DNA of 54,972 nucleotides from Candidatus Poribacteria bacterium. Its GTDB lineage: Bacteria > Poribacteria > WGA-4E > WGA-3G. Location: the NCBI GenBank assembly GCA_022823085.1, contig JAJDXV010000140.1, positions 1-54,972 of the forward strand, written 5' to 3'. The notes under the pieces are model-generated. The model was not told the DNA's origin. It saw nothing but the letters and a program-made list of their open reading frames with translations, and made no database searches. The position numbers and the translations under genes are program-made. Numbering within the stretch: the stretch's first letter is position 1; each line of letters starts with the position of its first letter. Of the stretch, positions 1 to 9,980 are shown one piece after another.

Positions 1-119
1 AGGACTTACGCATATCGCTCTTTTGTACCACAATCTGTTAGATTGTGACACCAGAACGCTGTGTTTTCAGAAGAATTTCATCTAACAGAGCCACCTATAG
101 CCAAAAGTGCGTAAGTCCT
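1..119. mobile_element. MITE-like element with 12-bp perfect terminal inverted repeats
   Basis: The stretch opens with AGGACTTACGCA and closes with TGCGTAAGTCCT (108-119), a perfect 12-bp inverted repeat. It has no room for a transposase. Its first ~41 bases closely match the left end of the insertion sequence at 54421, with CTCTTTTGTACCACAA shared exactly. It is therefore best read as an internally deleted, non-autonomous derivative of that element. The left flank is outside the window, so a target duplication cannot be judged. A mirrored CTTTTG lies just inside each terminal repeat. Confidence 0.75.
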
Positions 120-177
120 ACAAAAGTATGTAAGACCCTCAACAACGTTACTTAACCGCAAGGTAAAATTTAAAAAT

Positions 178-1353
178 ATGATTACAATCGCAGAACGGTT
201 ACAAAAACTTCCACCCTATCTCTTTGTAGATTTACGCCAAAGGATGCAGGCGGCGAAAGCGCGAGGCGTTGACGTCATCACCCTCGGCATCGGAGACCCC
301 GATTTCCCGACACCGGATCCCGTCGTTGAAGCACTCGTGCAGGCGATCGGAAACCCTGAAGACCCAAACCGGCATCGCTACGGATGCGACATCCCTGTTG
401 AACATTTTCCGCAAGCAGTACTCGACTTCTATCAACGGCGTTACGGTGTTACGCTTGCCGAAGATCAAGTCGCTACGACGCTCGGCAGCAAGGATGCGAT
501 CGTCAAATTGGCGCTCGGCATCCTCAATCCTGGTGATATCGGCATTGCAGCAAGTCCGGGATACCCGACATATAACATCGGGCACGTTTTTGCGAGTGCA
601 ACAACTTACTACGCACCGATTCTGCGAGAAAACGATTTTTATGTTGACTTTGACGCGATTCCTGACGAAATCAAACGCCTCGCCAAAGTCCTCTGGATCA
701 ATTATCCGAACAATCCGACAACGGCGACGGCTGATCTCGATTTTTTCGAGCGTGCTGTGGAATTTGGAAGACAGAACGACATCCTGATTGCACACGACAA
801 CGCTTATAGTGAAAATACGTACGATGGCTACCGTTCTCCGAGCATCTTACAAGTTGATGGCGCTGCTGAGGTCGCTGTCGAATTCTTCTCACTGAGTAAA
901 GCCTTTAATATGACGGGATGGCGATTAGGGTTTGTCGTCGGTCATCCGACTGCCGTGAGTGCTGTCAAGACGGTTAAAGATAACATTGATAACGGTTCAC
1001 TCCGCGCACTTCAGTTTGCCGGGGCGAAAGCACTATCGATGGCAGAGGAGATCACACCCGCTATAAATGCCGTTTACGAAAAACGGCGTGATGTTGTTGT
1101 TGATGCTTTGGCGGAGAGCGGATGGGAAGTCGAAAAACCGAAGGCGACAATATATGTGTGGGCACCGGTCCCACCGCGTTTCGACGGTTCGAGCCGCGCT
1201 TTTGCAACAGCACTCCTCGAAGAAGTCGGTGTCGTCGTGACACCCGGACTCGGATACGGGCAGTGGAGCGAAGGGTATTACCGAATCTCACTCACTTATC
1301 CCGATGAAGTCATCAGTGAAGCGATTTCACGTCTCCGTGATTTTGCGCGCTAA
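178..1353 (+). CDS. dapL: LL-diaminopimelate aminotransferase (DapL-type class I/II aminotransferase)
   Basis: A PLP-dependent aminotransferase of 391 residues, close to the usual DapL length of about 390-410. By family it converts tetrahydrodipicolinate directly to LL-diaminopimelate, using glutamate as amino donor, for lysine and peptidoglycan synthesis in the cytoplasm. Visible features are the glycine-rich GIGDPDFPTP near residue 37, NYPNNP at 175-180, DNAY at 207-210, and the PLP-lysine motif SLSKAFNMTGWRLG with K241 as the Schiff-base lysine. The start is an ATG after an AAGG-containing, A-rich leader. It stands alone, 58 bases after the MITE. Related fold-type I enzymes (AspC-like or methionine aminotransferases) share these motifs, so the DapL assignment is likely but not certain. 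Confidence 0.8.
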   Translation: MITIAERLQKLPPYLFVDLRQRMQAAKARGVDVITLGIGDPDFPTPDPVVEALVQAIGNPEDPNRHRYGCDIPVEHFPQAVLDFYQRRYGVTLAEDQVATTLGSKDAIVKLALGILNPGDIGIAASPGYPTYNIGHVFASATTYYAPILRENDFYVDFDAIPDEIKRLAKVLWINYPNNPTTATADLDFFERAVEFGRQNDILIAHDNAYSENTYDGYRSPSILQVDGAAEVAVEFFSLSKAFNMTGWRLGFVVGHPTAVSAVKTVKDNIDNGSLRALQFAGAKALSMAEEITPAINAVYEKRRDVVVDALAESGWEVEKPKATIYVWAPVPPRFDGSSRAFATALLEEVGVVVTPGLGYGQWSEGYYRISLTYPDEVISEAISRLRDFAR

Positions 1354-1501
1354 ATAGTTGTCAGAGGGAGGGTTATCCCTTACAAGAGTCCTCTTAACCG
1401 AAAACTGAGTCCTAATAACTCCTGAGTAACGTCTTTGGTCGGTAACGCTTATGATATTGTATACTAATCTCTGTTTAGAAAGTGTCAGGCATATACAAAC
1501 G

Positions 1502-4500
1502 ATGGTTAAGCACCTCATCCTATTGAGCGTTGGTATAGTCTTTGCTGCGGTTCTCGTTTGCAGTAGCGTAAGGGCTGAACAGGTTCAAACCTATACCGTT
1601 GCAGATGGATTGGTAGGTCCTATTGTCCCCGTTATTTTCCAAGACAGTCGTGGCGCGCTTTGGTTCGGTTCCGATCGCGGGGGCGTAAGCCGGTTTTACG
1701 ACAACACTTTTAAATCGTATGTCGGATCTTTGAACACCTATGAGGATGTTGAAGCAGGCGCGCTGCTCGGACAGACACGGCAAATCGTTGAGGATAAATG
1801 GGGACACATCTGGTTTCTCACACGTGTGCCGTCAGAAAAATCGGGTAGAGTTAGCCGGTTTGACGGGAATTCAGTTAGTTATGTCGGCACCGGGAACTCC
1901 ATTATTACAGATCAACACGGTGATATATGGGTCGGTGAAAATCATGTCCTAACGCAGTACGTGACACCGGGGGTCGAAAGATTACCACAGCCCCAACCGC
2001 ATGAAATCATCGGTGAAGATCTAATCAAATCGACAACTTTGACGATAGATGTCGTTTTTGAAAGCAAAGATGGAACGCTCTGGCTCGGTGGGAGTGAAGG
2101 TGAAGCCGGAATAAATGGTGTCGTCCTAAGCTTTCGTGGCAACCGTTGGAGACGCGTGGAACTTGACGAAGGGAACGGGACCGGGGATGGTGAAACCCAG
2201 GTCAGCACGCCGCGTATTCATCCAAACGCCGGTTTTACACGACACGATGTGTCCAGCCTTAATGTGGTTAGCCCGGTTGAGGTGATCGCTGAGGATTCCG
2301 CCGGCAATCTCTGGTTCGGCGGCGATAACCTCCTTCTCCGATTTGATGGTATAGACTTTCAACAGATTCTCCCTGCACGGTCTTACACCGGACGCAAATC
2401 TTCAGATGAAACACAATTGAGAAGACCGGCTTCAATTAAAGTTGATGCAAAAGGAGAGGTGTGGTTTAGCGATGAGCGACCCACAAGACGATGGGACGGC
2501 TCCAACCTCCGTACACCCAAAGATGTACAGGGGTTCCTTGAAATTGAGGACAAATGGGACAACCTATGGTTCATCAGCGAAGGACGTGGGGTCCGTCAAT
2601 ATAATGCCGACCTCGAACTCCTCTTAGATAACGCCAATAGTAGACTCGAAAATGATGAAATCCGAACAATATTTGAAGCCGTTGACGGTAAATTGTGGTT
2701 CGGACACAATAACGGTGTAACAATCCTTGATCCGACACCCGCAGTGATTACACATGCAAAACTTGGTACCAGTCGCGTACGAACGATGTATGAGGACAGT
2801 CGCGGCTACCTCTGGTTCAGCGTGCCAGGTGCTGTCGCGCGTTATGATGCCAAGATAGATGAGATCACAACAGCATCATTCAGGCTAAGTGATGAGCGAA
2901 ATGCGTCTGCTCCTGAACCGAATGTGAACCGGCACGCTCAGGCTGAAATCGTGAAAATATTTGAAGTCGGCAGGGACATCTGGTTTATTAATGAACCGGT
3001 ATCTCGGGCCACTTCAACTCGATATACCTTCTTCCGTTATGCCAATGGAAGCTACGGTCCCCAAATCTCTATTTCCGTCCGCACAGAAATCGGACCTGGC
3101 GGCGACAGATCAGATAGCGATCCGCGGGTACTTCTTAGCGAAGGCGAATATGTTTGGATGGCTTTCGGTGGACATCTCTTTAAAGCGGATACCGGGGGGC
3201 TTTTGTGGGTTACAGAGAGTCGTACACAAAGAATCCTATTTCAAAAACCCTCTGAAATAGACCCAGGACCCGTTCCAATAACAGATTTATATAGAGATTC
3301 AGGAGATAGGTTATGGGTGCATTTCGCCAACGGGAGCGTAAAACGCTATCCCAAGGATATCAATCTTGCAGCACCGACAACACCTTCTATCCCGCCCGAC
3401 CTGCTGCGGCTCAAAGCAACGCACCTTGTCCAATCGACACCGGAAGATAAATGGTATTTCAACGCAATGACAGGAAAGTTGGTACGCTGGAGCGACATCG
3501 AATCTGGTAAACCGATTATCCTTGATGGAGAATCAAGTGCCGCACCACTCGCAGTCTGGCAAGAACCTGACAGCCAGATTGATAGAATCACTTTTGTTTT
3601 TTCCGATGCGCTTAAGACCTACCACGGTAAAATGCTCAGAACTGTTGATCCTATCGGTCCAATTGATACCGTAAACGCTTCTGTGATGACGAGAGAGGGC
3701 GTTCTCTGGTTAGCAACATCCCACGGTGCTGTTCGATACGATGGGGAAAGATCCAGGACTTATACGAGAAAAGAAGATGGATTTCTTGTCGATAATGTCC
3801 GCGATGTCATAGAGGACAGCCGCGGAAATATATGGTTTGCAACAAGAGGAGGCGGTGCTGTCCGCTATGATGGTGAGACTTTCCACAGTCGAACGACGAA
3901 AAATGGATGGGCACACAATAACATCTCAAAAATCCTTGAATCTTCTGAGAAAGACATCTGGTTTGCGACTGAAGGCGGTGTTACGCAGTATACACCCGCG
4001 CGGGGCGGGCTACCAGAGTGCAGAATAATCAGTTTAGAGGCGGATAAATCTTACAGCGATTTCTCGTCGAGTTTAGTGTTACCGACGCGCGGGGCTAAAA
4101 CTTTCAATATTCGCGGACTCAGTTCGCTGCGAGAGGGGCTTTCCTATCAATTTAAATTAATAGGGTTGGACACGCCTACCTGGATGAACGTCTCAGCAGA
4201 CGACTTCGCGAATCTTCCTGTCGTTTCCACCACGCGGGCAGACGAATGGACCCCATTTGCCGGATCCATCGCCACGGAGCAACAGCGCCTCAATAATAGC
4301 GGTGTTACGCAGGAAATTCAAAACCAAAACGGTATTCTCCGTATCCGATACGCTGGGCTTAAAGCGGGACATTATACTTTCCTCATCAAGGCGTTCCGCA
4401 AAGGTTGGCACTACACGGCACCACCAGCAATCGTGGATTTTAATATCCCGCCGCCAATCTGGACACGTTGGCGAACCTACTTACCGACTTTCATCTTCAT

Positions 4501-5335
4501 AACCGTTGTATTCGCACTGGTTGGGCGTTTGATACTCAACCGACGACACACGATCCAGTTGCGTAATGAGATGCGAGAGAAAGAAGAAGCCGAAATGCAA
4601 CGTATCCGCGCGGAGTTGAGCGAAGCACAGAATATCCAGATGGGGCTATTGCCACCAGAGGCACCCGACATGCCCGGATTTGAAGTCGCAGGCATGTCGG
4701 TTCCCGCAACACAGGTCGGGGGCGATTTCTACGATTACCTGACTGTAGAGAACGGGCAAACCGCAATCGCAGTGGCGGACGCTGCTGGCAAAGGCTTACG
4801 CGGCGCGATGAATGCCGTGTTGACAAACGGGATGCTCTATGAAGTCTCGCGCTACAAATCCGAAGCCGCTGTCATTCTCAGTGATCTCAACGCCGGGTTA
4901 GCACCGCGGATGTACGGTCCCAGCTTCATCGCGCTTAACTTAGCTATCCTCGATGAAACGAATAAACGGATCAATTATGCTAACGGTGGACAACCTTATC
5001 CTATCCTCAAACGAGGCGCAGATGTAATTGAGATTGAAAACAGTGATCTTCCGCTCGGGAGTATGAAAAGAGTCGTCTATGAATCCAGCACTATTGAGTT
5101 AAGCGATGGGGATACATTAATCTTTCATACCGATGGCCTTATTGAAGCACTCAACACAGAGGACGAGATGTATGGGACGGAGCGTTTTAAGGAATTCGTC
5201 TCTCAGATGCCTGATAATTTCAGTGCCGAAGATATTATCCAGCACATTGTAAACGACGTTCATCAGTTTGTCGGCGACGCGGAGCAGTATGACGATCTTA
5301 CGATTGTTGTTATCAGGCTGCGTTCCAATGGATAA
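1502..5335 (+). CDS. Membrane sensor phosphatase: beta-propeller repeats, Y_Y_Y domain and SpoIIE/PP2C phosphatase
   Basis: A 1277-residue protein read from the ATG at 1502, which starts a clean signal peptide (MVKHLILLSVGIVFAAVLV). An ATG at 1451 would add 17 non-signal residues. The periplasmic part carries about a dozen two-component-regulator propeller repeats (pattern EDSxGxLWFGTxxGGVxRYDG) to about residue 840, then a Y_Y_Y-type beta domain (~850-980). One membrane helix (~993-1013) and a short coiled coil follow. The cytoplasmic end is a PP2C-type SpoIIE phosphatase with GGDFYDY (~1072), DAAGKG (~1094), HTDGLIEA (~1209) and DDLTIVV (~1263), all metal-binding motifs present. By family it would dephosphorylate an anti-sigma-factor antagonist, RsbU style. 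No partner anti-sigma or STAS gene is adjacent. The ligand is unknown; polysaccharide sensing is common for such propellers. Confidence 0.85.
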   Translation: MVKHLILLSVGIVFAAVLVCSSVRAEQVQTYTVADGLVGPIVPVIFQDSRGALWFGSDRGGVSRFYDNTFKSYVGSLNTYEDVEAGALLGQTRQIVEDKWGHIWFLTRVPSEKSGRVSRFDGNSVSYVGTGNSIITDQHGDIWVGENHVLTQYVTPGVERLPQPQPHEIIGEDLIKSTTLTIDVVFESKDGTLWLGGSEGEAGINGVVLSFRGNRWRRVELDEGNGTGDGETQVSTPRIHPNAGFTRHDVSSLNVVSPVEVIAEDSAGNLWFGGDNLLLRFDGIDFQQILPARSYTGRKSSDETQLRRPASIKVDAKGEVWFSDERPTRRWDGSNLRTPKDVQGFLEIEDKWDNLWFISEGRGVRQYNADLELLLDNANSRLENDEIRTIFEAVDGKLWFGHNNGVTILDPTPAVITHAKLGTSRVRTMYEDSRGYLWFSVPGAVARYDAKIDEITTASFRLSDERNASAPEPNVNRHAQAEIVKIFEVGRDIWFINEPVSRATSTRYTFFRYANGSYGPQISISVRTEIGPGGDRSDSDPRVLLSEGEYVWMAFGGHLFKADTGGLLWVTESRTQRILFQKPSEIDPGPVPITDLYRDSGDRLWVHFANGSVKRYPKDINLAAPTTPSIPPDLLRLKATHLVQSTPEDKWYFNAMTGKLVRWSDIESGKPIILDGESSAAPLAVWQEPDSQIDRITFVFSDALKTYHGKMLRTVDPIGPIDTVNASVMTREGVLWLATSHGAVRYDGERSRTYTRKEDGFLVDNVRDVIEDSRGNIWFATRGGGAVRYDGETFHSRTTKNGWAHNNISKILESSEKDIWFATEGGVTQYTPARGGLPECRIISLEADKSYSDFSSSLVLPTRGAKTFNIRGLSSLREGLSYQFKLIGLDTPTWMNVSADDFANLPVVSTTRADEWTPFAGSIATEQQRLNNSGVTQEIQNQNGILRIRYAGLKAGHYTFLIKAFRKGWHYTAPPAIVDFNIPPPIWTRWRTYLPTFIFITVVFALVGRLILNRRHTIQLRNEMREKEEAEMQRIRAELSEAQNIQMGLLPPEAPDMPGFEVAGMSVPATQVGGDFYDYLTVENGQTAIAVADAAGKGLRGAMNAVLTNGMLYEVSRYKSEAAVILSDLNAGLAPRMYGPSFIALNLAILDETNKRINYANGGQPYPILKRGADVIEIENSDLPLGSMKRVVYESSTIELSDGDTLIFHTDGLIEALNTEDEMYGTERFKEFVSQMPDNFSAEDIIQHIVNDVHQFVGDAEQYDDLTIVVIRLRSNG

Positions 5336-5345
5336 GCGCGGTGCC

Positions 5346-7265
5346 CTACGCGTTTCTGAAATCGATAACCGTTTGCCTATATTCTTCTGGGAGACCAATA
5401 TCGAACCGTCGTCCTTTAACAACATATCCTGAGAAACCTTCTGCCTTCCGCAATTCGTCGAGGCAAGAGGTGAGTTGAAATTCGCCTCGCTCGCGCAGAT
5501 TATGGGAGATGTTCTGCTCGAGGAACTCGAAAATCTGCGGTTGAATGACATAGATACCGAACACTGTCAAGAACTGATCGACATCCATACCATCTACGTG
5601 TAAATGCTCCATTGCGTACTCCGGGTCCGGTTTTTCATAGAATTCTGTTACCGAAAGTAGCGAATTTTCTTCTTTCCATACACCCGTGACACAGCCGAAG
5701 TTCGATAAGTGTTCAATCGGTGTCACTTTAAGCCCGACAACGCTGTGCCCTACCTGTTCATAAGCCTCTACGACCTGTCGGGCACAACACAACGCTTCAT
5801 CTGAACCGTAAAGATGATCTCCGAGCATCAGCAGAAAAGGTTCATTGCCGACCCACGCTTTGGCACAATAAACAGCATGTCCGAACCCTTCTTGCACATC
5901 TTGTGTGACGAATGTCACTTTGTTCCCTAACGCCAGTATATAGTCGCAATACGCTTTATTTTCTTTGCTGAGTTTATTGTAATGCTCAATTCGGGGGGGT
6001 GTTTTGAAAAAGGATTCAAAGAGTTCCGTATCGCTGCTCTGAATGATGAGGCATACTTCTTCAATACCAGCGTCAATCGCCTCCTCAACAATCGCCATGA
6101 TTGCCGGTTTCGCGCGTCCAGATTTATCAACGACAGGGAAGAGTTCTTTCTTCATCGCTTTTGATGCCGGGAATAGCCGAGTCCCGAACCCAGCTGCTGG
6201 GATAACCGCCTTGCGGACATGCCTACCTGCTTCAATGACGAGCTTCAGGCACGACATCTGCAAATCCTGCTCGATAATTTCTATTACACGCTGCTGGCTA
6301 TCTTCGTCTTTCACAATGAATTGTGCCGAACCGTCGCCCTGTGATCCGACACCTTTGCCACCCCAGATATAGGGTTGAATCGGTTCGTAGTTGAGCACTT
6401 TATGGAGCACCGGTGCTGTCAGTTGCGATGGGCAAGCAGGGATGAGGTGTTTGTCGAATTCCGTCTGTGCACGGGTCATTAGATTGCCGACTGCTTCAGC
6501 CTTGCCGTCTCGGAGGGCTTGATATGCCTCTTGTGTGATTTGCGCGCTAAGCGGACCGAGGTAATGTTGCACGTTCTTTTCTAATTCGCTCTCTGCGAAT
6601 GGGTAACAGTGATTTAATTGATTCAATATAAGGAGTGTATCTTTACCGGCGTTGAGATCGACGATTACAAAGTACATATTTTCTGGCACACTGAGTTCTG
6701 TAACATCGACACGATCGCCATCAAAGGTCATGAGGATAGGACGTTGGTATGCGCAGCCTTGGTCCATCCGTCCGCAACGTGAAGGCGTTGTAATCTCGCC
6801 GCGGTAGGCATATTCCATTTCCCCGCGCGTTGTCATTTTAAGGTCGTAGGTGCGATTGAAAGCGCGCGCGACCAAGACACTGATAGCAGCACTTGAAGAT
6901 AACCCTTTTTTAACAGGTAGGTCCGTAAGATAATTATCTATTTCGAGGCCTTGTACCTGGTAATTCGTTAGAATCTGATATGCGACACCAGCGGCGTAAC
7001 TAAAAAAACCGCCTTTTTCTGCTTCGGCAAGAAGAGCATCCCCTTCCATAGGAAGGGTATAGGGACCGTGACGGGTGCCATCGCTCAGCGTTGTCTTCAA
7101 AATTAGGCGCGTCGGATGCGGCTTAACCTCGGCATATACGCCCTGGTTTGTACTCGCTATTAAGGTATAACCCTTTTCAAGTTCTGAGTTATTTAGCCGG
7201 TACCTTGCTGCCCAATCGCTATGTTCTCCGAACAGACAAATTCTTCCCGGCACGAAAAGTTTCAT
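5346..7265 (-). CDS. Fusion of GHMP sugar kinase (N) and GalU-like sugar-1-phosphate nucleotidyltransferase (C)
   Basis: A bifunctional protein of 639 residues. The start at 7265 (MKLFVPGRICLFGEHSDW) is preceded by GAGGAG; an upstream ATG at 7385 would run into the neighbouring gene. The N-terminal half is a GHMP kinase with a galactokinase-like GRICLFGEHSDW, the phosphate loop KKGLSSSAA and the third motif GVGSQGDGSAQF. The C-terminal half is a nucleotidyltransferase with AAGFGTRLFPASKAMKKE, a GDH metal motif in MLGDHLYG and an EKPDPEYA loop, as in UTP-glucose-1-phosphate uridylyltransferases. Together they would phosphorylate a free sugar at C1 and convert it to an NDP-sugar for salvage. 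The sugar cannot be read from the sequence. Domain order is the reverse of the bacterial fucokinase/GDP-fucose pyrophosphorylase FKP. It is convergent with the sensor phosphatase (10-base gap). Confidence 0.85.
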   Translation of the reverse strand: MKLFVPGRICLFGEHSDWAARYRLNNSELEKGYTLIASTNQGVYAEVKPHPTRLILKTTLSDGTRHGPYTLPMEGDALLAEAEKGGFFSYAAGVAYQILTNYQVQGLEIDNYLTDLPVKKGLSSSAAISVLVARAFNRTYDLKMTTRGEMEYAYRGEITTPSRCGRMDQGCAYQRPILMTFDGDRVDVTELSVPENMYFVIVDLNAGKDTLLILNQLNHCYPFAESELEKNVQHYLGPLSAQITQEAYQALRDGKAEAVGNLMTRAQTEFDKHLIPACPSQLTAPVLHKVLNYEPIQPYIWGGKGVGSQGDGSAQFIVKDEDSQQRVIEIIEQDLQMSCLKLVIEAGRHVRKAVIPAAGFGTRLFPASKAMKKELFPVVDKSGRAKPAIMAIVEEAIDAGIEEVCLIIQSSDTELFESFFKTPPRIEHYNKLSKENKAYCDYILALGNKVTFVTQDVQEGFGHAVYCAKAWVGNEPFLLMLGDHLYGSDEALCCARQVVEAYEQVGHSVVGLKVTPIEHLSNFGCVTGVWKEENSLLSVTEFYEKPDPEYAMEHLHVDGMDVDQFLTVFGIYVIQPQIFEFLEQNISHNLRERGEFQLTSCLDELRKAEGFSGYVVKGRRFDIGLPEEYRQTVIDFRNA

Positions 7266-7327
7266 AAAAGCTCCTCTATTTTTAACAATCGAAATCGGTT
7301 CAAATACCCCAATCAAGTCGTTCAAGG

Positions 7328-9730
7328 CTACCGATTTATGAGAGCCTGACGATGCAGTTGTGCCCATTGACACCGCTGCTGCCACTCTTCTGCTTTTAGT
7401 ATGGTTCCGAGTGGTAACGCTTCGTTTTTTGCAATCACAGAGAACGCGTTTATCGCAGTCTCGTAATCTTGTTGATGATATGCATTAATGCCTATTAATC
7501 TTCGTCCTTCTAAGGCAAGGTCCCTGTATTGTTGTTGTGTCAGCGGCATTGACGATAATGTCCCATCGGAAACGGCTAATTTTTCTAATTGCGTCACCGC
7601 ACTATGAAGATATTGATTGCTGAGCTGCCACGCTTTTTCATTGTGGAGCAGTTCACCGGCTAAGAGGGCTGCTAACCATGTATCCGGTTCTCTTTGAAGG
7701 CATATTGATAAGGCAGCCATCTTCTCTGCTGCGTCTTTAGGCGCAACGAGGACGGAACGGAACAACTCACGGATGGATCCTCCGGCTTGAAGTGTCGCGT
7801 TCGCTTGCCGCTGTGCGTCGTCTTGGTAGGAGAGTGCTGCGATCCGTTTGGTTCGTCTACGCGCTATCGTTTCGTATTCGGTTTTAATGGAACCGTAGGT
7901 GTAGATCGCTTTTTTCTCTTCATTCTTTTGCCAATAAATATCGCCTTTCAACAGCATCGCTTCCGGGCTGAACAGCGGGTCTTTTTCGCTTGCAATACGG
8001 TCTGCTAAGGATAACGCTTTATCGTAATCCTGCATCCGATACGCGCTATACATTAAGCCGCGTTGGGTGCCTAAGTTGTCCGGTTCATCTGATAACATCG
8101 CCTCAAAGGTTTCAACGGCGGTGACGAAATCTTTTCGGAAAAATGATTGCCATGCGGTATCCCGTCGCGCCGCCATTTCATGGGTGCAGACCTGTTCAAA
8201 AGCACTCCGCTGCTGTAAACGGTACGCAGTATAGTTTATATCGTCGTCCCGCAAAGGGACACGCTCCAAAAAATCAATCCACTCCGCTTCAAGCGACTGG
8301 AGATTCTTCCCGTAATATTTCACAAAATTACCGGTCAAAAAAACACCTTTAAATTTTTCTATGCCGTAGGTGTCAACAAGGAACCGGACGAAGGAGCCTG
8401 CCAACAGGTAACTCCGAGAGCCGGCATGCCCCCAGAACCCGATTCCCATAATGGCTGACAATTGCGGTGCGATCTCCATCTCGCGCATCGCTTTTGCCCA
8501 CTGATGCCCTGTAAGCCTGCCTTCGTCCCAGTCTGCAGCGACGGCGATCCCTTCGTGGAGTCCTATCTTCAGGCTTACTTTCAGGGGCGACCACGGAACA
8601 GTAAAAACGTGTGCCAATTCATGCTTCAGAATAGGATGCGGAAAGCCTTGGGCATGAATGTGGAACCCGTGTCCGAATGGGTCCTCTACAGATGTGTTTC
8701 CTGCGCCGGTTAACCTCTTTTTCTGATGCGTCGATGCATAGATATATGCTCGGACTTTTTGCGAGAGTTTTCCACCTTCAGGCATAAGATAGTCAACTAA
8801 TTGTGCGTACTGAAACTCGCAATCCTCGGCAATCCGATCAATCTCCGCTTGAAGTTCACGTGCATAATAGATTTCAAAATGTGCTGTCTCACGAAAACCG
8901 CCGAGTGCTTCGGCAATATCATTGCGGGATGGACGAATTCCTAAGGCTCCTGCGTAAAACTGAAAACCGATAAGGCAGACAATCAGCAGATATAAACCGA
9001 CATGCTTTGGCAGCGGATTAAAGAGTTTCTGCCATCTCAATTGCGGCATCAATTCGGTGTCCCGACTGATTTCACACATACTGACAGTAAGTCCCAAGAA
9101 TAGGACTGCCCACAGGAGCGTTTCTGCACGGGCGATGAGCAGTGTGCTTGTTATCCGGATAACGAAATCGTAAATCGGGCCAGGAAAATATCCGAATGTC
9201 GCGTGATACGCGAACACCGGCGGATGAAATATCAAATTGATAACCACTGGCACACAAGAGAGCGCGAGGAAGCCGAGATACGCCAAGTATGCCAACCATC
9301 GCCTCTTAAGCCAGAACCCGAAGAATACGCCTGCTGCGGTTGCGTATAAGCAGCTAATTAGCGGTAATAGAAAAAAAAAGAGAAATCCTTCCCCAAAATT
9401 GCAATTTTTAACACGGAGCGCGTTCAACAGGATAATACCGAGCGGTAACACGAGGAGACCCAAATTAAATGTCAGCGCACTCCAGAAACATCGGCTGACG
9501 ATTTGCCCCGACGAACCGGAGAGCACTTCGGGGTGCCGCTTCATCTGCTGTATTATTGTGAGTGTTACGTGTGCACCAGCCAAAGAGATGCTGAGTGCTA
9601 AAACTGCACAAAACTCAAAAGCGAGGATGTTAAACAGCGGCACATTAGCAAGTATAAGTCCTAACACACCGAAGGCGGTGAACCACAGCCAGTATGAAAA
9701 TGTCTTGTGTATTGTCGGTTGTATACGCAT
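7328..9730 (-). CDS. Polytopic membrane protein with peptidase-MA-like metalloprotease domain and TPRs
   Basis: An 800-residue protein. Residues ~12-260 hold several hydrophobic helices (about six to seven). Residues ~280-460 resemble the gluzincin peptidase-MA-like domain: a zinc motif HELAH at 370-374 and a downstream glutamate in GLHEG (E393), so the catalytic residues look intact. The C-terminal ~300 residues contain TPR-like helices. The active site is probably extracytoplasmic, anchored by the N-terminal membrane block. It lies upstream of the kinase/nucleotidyltransferase gene on the same strand (62-base gap), so co-transcription is possible but no functional link is evident. The start ATG has only a weak ribosome-binding site. 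Confidence 0.7.
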   Translation of the reverse strand: MRIQPTIHKTFSYWLWFTAFGVLGLILANVPLFNILAFEFCAVLALSISLAGAHVTLTIIQQMKRHPEVLSGSSGQIVSRCFWSALTFNLGLLVLPLGIILLNALRVKNCNFGEGFLFFFLLPLISCLYATAAGVFFGFWLKRRWLAYLAYLGFLALSCVPVVINLIFHPPVFAYHATFGYFPGPIYDFVIRITSTLLIARAETLLWAVLFLGLTVSMCEISRDTELMPQLRWQKLFNPLPKHVGLYLLIVCLIGFQFYAGALGIRPSRNDIAEALGGFRETAHFEIYYARELQAEIDRIAEDCEFQYAQLVDYLMPEGGKLSQKVRAYIYASTHQKKRLTGAGNTSVEDPFGHGFHIHAQGFPHPILKHELAHVFTVPWSPLKVSLKIGLHEGIAVAADWDEGRLTGHQWAKAMREMEIAPQLSAIMGIGFWGHAGSRSYLLAGSFVRFLVDTYGIEKFKGVFLTGNFVKYYGKNLQSLEAEWIDFLERVPLRDDDINYTAYRLQQRSAFEQVCTHEMAARRDTAWQSFFRKDFVTAVETFEAMLSDEPDNLGTQRGLMYSAYRMQDYDKALSLADRIASEKDPLFSPEAMLLKGDIYWQKNEEKKAIYTYGSIKTEYETIARRRTKRIAALSYQDDAQRQANATLQAGGSIRELFRSVLVAPKDAAEKMAALSICLQREPDTWLAALLAGELLHNEKAWQLSNQYLHSAVTQLEKLAVSDGTLSSMPLTQQQYRDLALEGRRLIGINAYHQQDYETAINAFSVIAKNEALPLGTILKAEEWQQRCQWAQLHRQALINR

Positions 9731-9837
9731 TTTTTGAAGGTCGAAAGTTGTATTTGTTCTCTATTTTATTCATATACCCGCTTTGTGTCAAGAATTTATC
9801 TAAAACTAAATAACCCTGAGGTCTATGCAAAATTTTC

Positions 9838-9866
9838 TTGCAGTTTAAGGGAAAATATGTTAAAAT
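9838..9866 (+). promoter_or_regulatory. Predicted sigma70-type promoter for the pspA-like gene
   Basis: TTGCAG (9838-9843), a 17-base spacer and TAAAAT (9861-9866) form a near-consensus promoter. Initiation near 9873 would give a leader of about 108 nt before the pspA-like ATG at 9981. Seen by eye only. Confidence 0.45.
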
Positions 9867-9980
9867 ACGATGCGATAAGTTTTACACAGCTATGCAAAGT
9901 TGTGCGAAACGATACTGAGACAACTTGTAAAACAATATAGCGAGGTTGCGCTTCTGGAATACGCAACAGGAGGAACTAAA

